NCBI GenBank assembly: GCA_002422315.1
Contig: DIUJ01000062.1
Span: 1-12,028 of the forward strand
Source: Bacteroidetes bacterium UBA6161
GTDB lineage: Bacteria > Bacteroidota > Bacteroidia > NS11-12g > UBA955
DNA: 12,028 bases
Direction: 5' to 3'
This document shows positions 6,753-12,028 of this stretch, in pieces. The position numbers were made by a program, and so were the translations under genes. Under the pieces are notes generated by a model, which saw only the letters and a program-made list of their open reading frames with translations, did not search any database and had not been told where the DNA came from. Positions within the stretch are counted from its first letter, which is position 1. The number at the start of each line of letters is the position of its first letter.

Positions 6753-8672
6753 ATGAAACCCTATCTGATAAAAAACACATACAAAATACTCGGCCTAGCG
6801 GGCTTGTTTATACTGCCCTTAAGTATGCATGCACAAAATGTACCTGGGCTGAAGTATGAAATTACCAAAAATATAAAAATTGGCAAGGTCAATACCTTTG
6901 AACCTAGGGAAATGAAAGTTCCTGCTGAAAATACCCTTTATAAAATAGACAATGCCATGCCCAAACCGGTGCAGGCAACGAACACCAACAAACAATATGC
7001 AAACAACATGCGTGCTACAAGCACACAGAGCACTCATAGCCAACCTATAAATACCAGAAGAAACGCAATAGAGCCTGTAATCGAAAAAGGATTTTTAGGG
7101 GCATTAAGTGCAGGAATACCTAACGACAACAATGTTGCAGTGTCGAAAAACGGCTGGGTAGTAAGTGTAATGAATTCTTTTGTAAGGGTGTATAACGACA
7201 CTGGCCTTTTTCTAAAAAACTGGAGTTTGGAATTTTTCCCAAGAGCAGTAGAACAGTCTAACCCCGGAGGCAGTATCCCAACCCTAGACCGATCTTATGA
7301 CCCCAAAGTAATTTACGACCCAGAAAACAACCGCTTTATCTTAGTTTATTTGGAAGGTTCTGAGAGCAGTGATACAAGAGCCATAATCGCATTTTCTAAA
7401 AATGAAAACCCTGTAGATGGATGGAATGTATATCAGGTAAATGGAAATCCATTTGGTGGCAAAACGTGGTCCGATTATCCAATTATCGCCCAATCAAAAG
7501 AAGACCTATACCTTACCCTAAATATTCTGAAAGATAGTACCGACTGGAAAGATGGTTTTACCCAATCTATAATTTGGCAAATTGCTAAAAATGGTGGCTA
7601 CCAAGGCGATAGTTTGCAGGCAAACCTAGTACACGGAATACTTTTTGAAGACAGGCCAATTTGGAGTATTTGCCCCATCCCTGCAGGCTACGAACTTATG
7701 GGTAAAGGCATGTTTTTTCTTTCCGTTAGGCCTGGTGATGTTCAAAACGATACGGTTTTTTTTCACCAAATTACTTCTAACTTTTCTGACCCCAGCATAG
7801 AATACAAACTAAAGGTTCTTATAAACAACAAGACCTATGGTATGCCACCCGATGCACTCCAAAACAGACCTGGATTTAGGCTACAAACCAATGACGCACG
7901 TGTACTTGGAGGGTTTTTCCATGCAGGCAACATGCAGTTTGTACAAACTACTAGAAATTTTAACAACCAAAGAAGTGCCATACTACATAGTACAATAAAG
8001 AATGTGTTTTCTGCAAACCCAAGTATAGAAAGCAGTGTGTTGGGTTCAGACACTATGGACTATGCCTATCCTACCATAGCCTACGCAGGCGATGGAGGAT
8101 GGAACAACAATGCCATGCTCACTTTTTCGCATAGTTCCGAAACCCAATTCCCGGGTACCTCTGTTGTATATTTCAACAACAATTCCCAATACAGCAATAT
8201 TTTAATGACAAAAAAAGGCGACGGGATAATCAATTCTTTCTTGGCAGACACTATGGAAAGATGGGGAGATTATACCTCCATACAAAGAGACTATGCAAAC
8301 CCAGGAGTGTTTTGGATAGGAGGCTCTTTTGGCAATAACTTTGATAGAAATGCTACTTGGGTTTCCAAAGTTAGAATAAACGACATGCACGTAGGATTGC
8401 AACAAGTAGATTTTGTAAAAAACCAGGTTTTAGCTTTCCCTAATCCTGCCAATGAGTTAATTCAACTACAATTTGAAGTGGTTTCCAAAGAAGACATTCA
8501 AATAAAAGTACAAAACAATATGGGACAAATAGTTTCTGAAAAATGGATTCACAAACCAGACAAAGGCAGATACAGATTCGATATGCCTGTTCAAAACTTC
8601 GCCAAAGGCACCTATTTTTACCAAATCATTCAGAACCAAGAAGTATTGGGCGGTTCATTTATAGTACAATAA
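6753..8672 (+). CDS. Secreted protein with a type IX secretion C-terminal sorting domain
   Basis: From ATG 6753 the protein has 639 residues. It has a signal peptide (MKPYLIKNTYKILGLAGLFI, cleavage probably near HAQ at 26-28), then a low-complexity linker rich in Asn, Thr and Gln to about residue 105. A large beta-rich central region follows (about 110-550). A typical T9SS C-terminal domain occupies about 560-639, with FPNPANELIQLQF (562-574), NNMGQIV (588-594), a G-Y-R-F-D-M strand and FAKGTYFYQI (616-625). The central region has YDPKVIYDPENNRFILVY and WGDYTSIQRDYANPGVFW, phrases typical of propeller-like repeats in uncharacterised Bacteroidota surface proteins. Export is through the Sec and Por/Spr systems and release or anchoring is at the cell surface; the activity is unknown. 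Starting at TTG 6729 would put the start inside the -7 element, so I prefer 6753. Confidence 0.9.
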   Translation: MKPYLIKNTYKILGLAGLFILPLSMHAQNVPGLKYEITKNIKIGKVNTFEPREMKVPAENTLYKIDNAMPKPVQATNTNKQYANNMRATSTQSTHSQPINTRRNAIEPVIEKGFLGALSAGIPNDNNVAVSKNGWVVSVMNSFVRVYNDTGLFLKNWSLEFFPRAVEQSNPGGSIPTLDRSYDPKVIYDPENNRFILVYLEGSESSDTRAIIAFSKNENPVDGWNVYQVNGNPFGGKTWSDYPIIAQSKEDLYLTLNILKDSTDWKDGFTQSIIWQIAKNGGYQGDSLQANLVHGILFEDRPIWSICPIPAGYELMGKGMFFLSVRPGDVQNDTVFFHQITSNFSDPSIEYKLKVLINNKTYGMPPDALQNRPGFRLQTNDARVLGGFFHAGNMQFVQTTRNFNNQRSAILHSTIKNVFSANPSIESSVLGSDTMDYAYPTIAYAGDGGWNNNAMLTFSHSSETQFPGTSVVYFNNNSQYSNILMTKKGDGIINSFLADTMERWGDYTSIQRDYANPGVFWIGGSFGNNFDRNATWVSKVRINDMHVGLQQVDFVKNQVLAFPNPANELIQLQFEVVSKEDIQIKVQNNMGQIVSEKWIHKPDKGRYRFDMPVQNFAKGTYFYQIIQNQEVLGGSFIVQ

Positions 8673-8684
8673 ACAACAAGAATT

Positions 8685-9371
8685 TTGGATTTCCCCGTAA
8701 ACAATTTGCACGAAGATGGTTTGATTTTGATTGACAAACCTCTTAAACTTACCTCCTTTGGAGCAGTAAAAAAAGTACGCTACCTACTTAAAGGCAAAAA
8801 AACTGGACACGCAGGCACCTTAGATCCGCTAGCCTCAGGACTTGTGATTTTATGCACAGGCAAGGCAACCAAGATTATAGAAGGAATACAAGCCCAAACA
8901 AAAGTGTATGAAGGAAAAATTTTTCTAGGTGCAACAACTCCTTCTTTTGACCTGGAAACAGAACCTGTATTTACTAGTTCGAGCCACATTCCTTCAACTG
9001 AAGAAATAATGGCAGCAGCCAAAAGTTTCGAAGGAGAAATAGACCAAGTACCACCTATATATTCTGCCATTAAGGTAGGAGGCGAGAGAGCGTATAACTT
9101 TGCCAGGGAAGGGAAAGAATTGGAATTAAAATCAAGAAAAATAAACGTATATAGCTTTGCAATTACAGAAATAAACTACCCCCTCGTTAGCTTTAAGATA
9201 GAATGTAGCAAAGGCACTTATATTCGCAGCCTTGCAAACGACATAGGTCAGAAACTGGGAGTAGGCGGCTATTTGGCAGAGCTAAGAAGAACCAAAATAG
9301 GAGAATATGATGTAAAGCAGGCTTTTACCTTGGAAGCATTTGAAGAAAAAGTAAAAAATGAAAGTTTTTAA
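8685..9371 (+). CDS. truB: tRNA pseudouridine-55 synthase TruB, TTG start
   Basis: TruB converts U55 in the T-arm of tRNAs to pseudouridine. The 228 residues show LILIDKPLKLTSF (13-25), the catalytic motif GHAGTLDPLASG with D47, the conserved Y75 in KVYEG, PPIYSAIKVGG (123-133) and SKGTYIRSLANDIG (175-188). It ends soon after the catalytic domain and lacks the C-terminal PUA domain of the 314-residue E. coli enzyme, as is usual for short TruB proteins. No ATG exists between the upstream stop (8672) and the first conserved strand. The start must be TTG 8685 or TTG 8706, or less likely ATT 8682. It is 12 bases after the T9SS gene and overlaps ribF by 14 bases, so it probably belongs to one operon. 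Confidence 0.95.
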   Translation: MDFPVNNLHEDGLILIDKPLKLTSFGAVKKVRYLLKGKKTGHAGTLDPLASGLVILCTGKATKIIEGIQAQTKVYEGKIFLGATTPSFDLETEPVFTSSSHIPSTEEIMAAAKSFEGEIDQVPPIYSAIKVGGERAYNFAREGKELELKSRKINVYSFAITEINYPLVSFKIECSKGTYIRSLANDIGQKLGVGGYLAELRRTKIGEYDVKQAFTLEAFEEKVKNESF

Positions 9372-10293
9372 CGGAGTCCCTCCCCACCCTTTTCATAAAG
9401 CTGTAATAACCCAAGGCACTTTCGATGGGGTGCATGCCGGGCATAAACTCATAATTCAAAGGTTAAAAGAAATTGCAAATTCAATTGGTGGCACAACAGT
9501 TCTAATGACTTTTTTTCCTCATCCAAGGCATGTACTACATACCCATACTAAAGAGCTAAAGCTACTCTCTACTATTGATGAAAAAATTACCCTACTGGAA
9601 GAAGCAGGTCTTGATAATTTGGTCTTAATCCCATTTACAGAAGAATTTGCACAAAGCAAGCCAGAAGATTTTGTGGAAGATATGCTGGTAAAAAAACTGG
9701 GTTTGCATACCCTTGTGGTTGGGTACGACCATAGATTTGGGAAAAACAGAACTGGCGACTATGCCCTTTTAGAATCCTTAAGCAAGGAACATGGTTTCGG
9801 TCTACAGCAAATTTCTAAACACGAATTAGATGAGTTTACCATTAGTTCCACGAATATAAGAAAATCCTTGCAAGAAGGAGAGTTACAAACTGCTATAAAA
9901 CTACTTGGAAGACCATACCTTTTGAAAGGTACAGTTGTAAAAGGCCTACAATTGGGTGCCAAAATAGGTTTCCCTACAGCAAATGTGTTGGTTGGAAACC
10001 CTAAAAAACTAATCCCTCAAAACGGAGTTTACGCTGCAATAGTTCAAGTAAGAGATAAAAAATTCGACGCAATGGTCAATATTGGCAACAATCCAACTAT
10101 TTTGTCGAAAGGTTTTTCAATTGAAGCCAATATCTTTAATTTTGCAGAAAACATATACAATTTAACCATAGACGTGAATCTAGTGGCAAAATTAAGAGAA
10201 GAAATAAAATTCGACTCTTTGGACGCACTTAAAGCACAACTGAATATAGACAAAGAGAATGCACAAAAAATCCTTCAGACTATTCCTTCTTAA
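9358..10293 (+). CDS. ribF: Bifunctional riboflavin kinase / FAD synthetase RibF
   Basis: RibF phosphorylates riboflavin to FMN and adenylylates FMN to FAD. The 311 residues contain the N-terminal adenylyltransferase with GTFDGVHAGH (20-29), FFPHPRHVL (52-60), VGYDHRFGKNRTG (121-133) and ISSTNIR (162-168). The C-terminal kinase has GFPTAN (204-209), NGVYAAIV (222-229), VNIGNNPT (240-247) and SIEANIF (254-260), with E256 at the expected catalytic position. The common YG of the following strand is YN here, a minor variation. The ATG overlaps the end of truB by 14 bases, and the truB-ribF order is widespread in bacteria. Its last 35 bases also encode the start of the M23 peptidase. Length and motifs indicate a complete, active enzyme. 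Confidence 0.96.
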   Translation: MKVFNGVPPHPFHKAVITQGTFDGVHAGHKLIIQRLKEIANSIGGTTVLMTFFPHPRHVLHTHTKELKLLSTIDEKITLLEEAGLDNLVLIPFTEEFAQSKPEDFVEDMLVKKLGLHTLVVGYDHRFGKNRTGDYALLESLSKEHGFGLQQISKHELDEFTISSTNIRKSLQEGELQTAIKLLGRPYLLKGTVVKGLQLGAKIGFPTANVLVGNPKKLIPQNGVYAAIVQVRDKKFDAMVNIGNNPTILSKGFSIEANIFNFAENIYNLTIDVNLVAKLREEIKFDSLDALKAQLNIDKENAQKILQTIPS

Positions 10294-11260
10294 GTTTTTA
10301 CTTATCTTTTTTACTTACACACTTATACCTAGCTATCTGCACGCTAAAATGGTAGATACCACAGGGCATCAGGTATATTTATCGTGGTTGCAGTTGCAAA
10401 ACCAATTGCGACAAAGCAAATTTTCCGACAGTATTCCCTCCAATTCAAATCCATTCGAAGAAAAAATAGACTCTGCAACCTACAGAAACAATTTGATAAG
10501 CGAAAACGACCCTATTTTAGATTTGTTACGTTGGTCGCCGGTAGAAGACTTCTTTATGGATTGGGATACTGCCACTGTAGACCCCTATAATTTTGACTTA
10601 AAAGAACTTACATACGACTTTCCTCTTTGCCTTTTTATAGACCCTAATGAAACCCATTCGCTTCCGCTAAAAAGCTTATACAAAACATCTTCTTTCGGCC
10701 CGAGATGGGGAAGGCACCATAAAGGAATAGATTTTGACGTAAACATTGGCGATTCAGTACTTAATATGTTCGATGGAATGGTTCGTATCTCTACCTATAG
10801 CAGCTCTTTTGGACATTTTGTTGTAGTAAGGCATTTTAATGGTTTGGAAACCTTATATGCCCACCTTAGTAGCCGAAATGTTGTTCCAGGTGATATTATT
10901 AAATCTGGCGACTGCATAGGCCTAGGAGGAAATACAGGGAGATCTACCGGCCCTCATTTACACTTTGAAGTAAGATACAAAGGAATAGCTTTTGATCCCG
11001 AAAACTTATTGGATGTTCAAGCCCAATGTATAGTAAACGATGAACTTACCATAGACTCTAAATTGTTTAACTATCTAAATTATAAAAAGTCTAGAAATCC
11101 TGTAGCTAGCTCTAATGCAAAATACTATACCATAAGAAACGGCGACACCCTAGGTGTAATTGCAAAAAAACATGGAACTACCGTTAGCTCCCTATGTTCT
11201 TTAAACGGATTAAAACCTAGTTCTACACTTAGAGTTGGCAAATCTTTAAGGGTTAAATAA
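10259..11260 (+). CDS. M23 family peptidase with C-terminal LysM domain
   Basis: This 333-residue protein begins with a hydrophobic signal peptide (FRLFLLKFLLIFFTYTLIPS, cleavage probably near LHA-K, residue 29). The mature part has an Asp/Asn-rich linker and then a LytM/M23 metallopeptidase domain (about 145-250). Zinc ligands are H154 and D158 (HKGID) and H235 (HLH at 233-235), with H202 (YAHLS) as the second catalytic histidine; all are intact. A LysM peptidoglycan-binding domain follows (YYTIRNGDTLGVIAKKHGTT, about 289-332). It probably cleaves peptide cross-links of peptidoglycan in the periplasm. The start at 10259 lies inside ribF (35-base overlap). Later starts would lose the signal peptide, which supports this choice. 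The next gene follows after 2 bases. Confidence 0.93.
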   Translation: MHKKSFRLFLLKFLLIFFTYTLIPSYLHAKMVDTTGHQVYLSWLQLQNQLRQSKFSDSIPSNSNPFEEKIDSATYRNNLISENDPILDLLRWSPVEDFFMDWDTATVDPYNFDLKELTYDFPLCLFIDPNETHSLPLKSLYKTSSFGPRWGRHHKGIDFDVNIGDSVLNMFDGMVRISTYSSSFGHFVVVRHFNGLETLYAHLSSRNVVPGDIIKSGDCIGLGGNTGRSTGPHLHFEVRYKGIAFDPENLLDVQAQCIVNDELTIDSKLFNYLNYKKSRNPVASSNAKYYTIRNGDTLGVIAKKHGTTVSSLCSLNGLKPSSTLRVGKSLRVK

Positions 11261-11262
11261 CC

Positions 11263-11916
11263 ATGAAAAAAACATACTTTAACTACATTCTTTTAGGGTT
11301 TTTAAGCCTTATAGCCTTATGGACCTCTTGTACCCAAAACAATGTTACTAAACAAGGATCAAAAAACGAAGAAGAAAATAATACTAACAAAACTCTCTCC
11401 TATACTTTAGTGGAGGATATAGACAATGATGGAATTAGTGACACTTGTTTTGTAATTGCACCAGAAATTATGACTTCGGATGATGGCATGGCAGATTGTA
11501 TCGAACCTTGTATTACTAAAATAAACTTTGGTAGTAAGAATTTGGGAGAACTAATCTTTGAAAATAGCATAGGAGGCGAAATTCAATTTATAGAAGATAT
11601 AAATGAAGATGGAATTAAAGAAATGGTGTTTTTCCCAGATTGGTTTACTAGTTGTTGGTCCAATTTTTCTGTGCTTAGCGTAGTAAATGGGAAATGGGTA
11701 AATTTACATACTTATGATTTTTATAGGTGCATGGAACCAGCAAAATTTGAAAAAATCAGCAAGGGTGTTTTGAAGGTAACTACCTATGGTAGCAGAGTAG
11801 AACTTACAACAGACGAATATGGAATTACTACGGAAGAAATCACAGATATAGAACCTCAATACTTTGAATTGATTATCGCAGAAAAAGACTCCCTGCCTAA
11901 TACTCCTTCCCTCTAA
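11263..11916 (+). CDS. Putative lipoprotein with EF-hand-like acidic loops, function unknown
   Basis: This 217-residue protein has a lipoprotein-type signal (KKTYFNYILLGFLSLIALW followed by TSC) with C23 as the probable lipidated residue. The -3 position is Trp rather than the usual Leu, so the lipobox is somewhat loose. Two acidic motifs, EDIDNDGISD (51-60) and EDINEDGIKE (111-120), resemble DxDxDG calcium-binding loops of the kind in FG-GAP/integrin-like and dockerin-like repeats. The spacing of 60 residues suggests two related repeat units. Cysteines at 62, 79, 83, 131 and 156 may form disulfides. It is 2 bases downstream of the M23 peptidase and is probably the last gene of the truB-ribF operon. 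No substrate or partner can be read. Confidence 0.8.
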   Translation: MKKTYFNYILLGFLSLIALWTSCTQNNVTKQGSKNEEENNTNKTLSYTLVEDIDNDGISDTCFVIAPEIMTSDDGMADCIEPCITKINFGSKNLGELIFENSIGGEIQFIEDINEDGIKEMVFFPDWFTSCWSNFSVLSVVNGKWVNLHTYDFYRCMEPAKFEKISKGVLKVTTYGSRVELTTDEYGITTEEITDIEPQYFELIIAEKDSLPNTPSL

Positions 11917-11930
11917 AGAAACTCTTTAAA

Positions 11931-11989
11931 CCCAAAATACGCATTAGCATATTTTGCCCTTTGGGCTGACGAAAATCAAAGATTTTGTC
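11931..11989. repeat. Cluster of short inverted repeats after the last gene
   Basis: Three inverted repeats follow one another. CAAAATA-C-GC-ATTA-GC-A-TATTTTG (11933-11956) pairs nine bases per side, with one mismatch. GCCC-TTT-GGGC (11956-11966) is a perfect 4-bp stem. GAC-G-AAAATC-AAA-GATTTT-GTC (11968-11989) is a 9-bp stem with one bulged G. The first begins 17 bases after the lipoprotein stop. No T-run follows any of them, so they are not classic terminators. They look like a REP-like or other dispersed intergenic palindrome, and could still end or stabilise transcripts. Confidence 0.55.
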
Positions 11990-12028
11990 GGGGTTAACTC
12001 TGTCAAAAAATTACTCAAAAAGCAATTT

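Noticed and set aside
8780..9070. 96-residue minus-strand frame inside truB
   Set aside because: It is antisense to strongly conserved TruB catalytic sequence and has no features of its own.
11943..12028. Tail of a minus-strand gene entering from the right edge
   Set aside because: A minus-strand frame is open from the window edge to a TAA at 11944-11946, but it covers only about 27 codons, runs straight through the palindromes and resembles no family I know. Chance is the simpler reading.

Overview
The window looks like an ordinary chromosomal segment of an AT-rich member of the Bacteroidota. Four things point there. One large secreted protein ends in a type IX secretion (T9SS) C-terminal sorting domain. 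At least three genes or operons are preceded by the TAnnTTTG -7 element of this phylum rather than an E. coli-type promoter. Starts lack clear Shine-Dalgarno sequences. The proteins are of Bacteroidota type, for example a short TruB without a PUA domain. All 11 intact genes end in TAA. I cannot name a genus.

Layout. 1-103: a heptamer tandem repeat, then a -7 element almost touching the start codon of yifB (comM-like Mg-chelatase/AAA ATPase, 104-1645). 1670-2158: a membrane-protein gene broken by two in-frame stops. 2159-2332: a weak hairpin and a GC-richer stretch. 2333-3582, minus strand: a two-gene unit, with an outer-membrane-protein-like gene upstream and a secreted YceI-family gene downstream. 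3583-4209: 627 bases without an intact gene, holding degraded reading frames and a possible scrap of an IS21-type end. 4210-6705: a tightly packed three-gene operon (small cytosolic protein, GT2 glycosyltransferase, secreted protein of unknown function) behind the best promoter in the window. 6753-11916: five genes with little or no spacing (T9SS cargo protein, truB, ribF, M23/LysM peptidase, putative lipoprotein). 11917-12028: a cluster of short inverted repeats and no gene.

How the genes relate. truB and ribF are a widespread housekeeping pair (tRNA pseudouridine-55 synthase; riboflavin kinase/FAD synthetase). Here they sit between genes for envelope or exported proteins and are probably cotranscribed with them. 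The glycosyltransferase operon and the M23 peptidase concern the cell surface and peptidoglycan, but no dedicated biosynthetic or defence locus is visible. I found no tRNA, rRNA, CRISPR array, prophage, intact transposon or recognisable new system. The most useful observations are the two-stop pseudogene, a near-leaderless yifB, two start-codon corrections (the T9SS protein begins at 6753; truB has no ATG start), and short repeats or relics in the intergenic regions.
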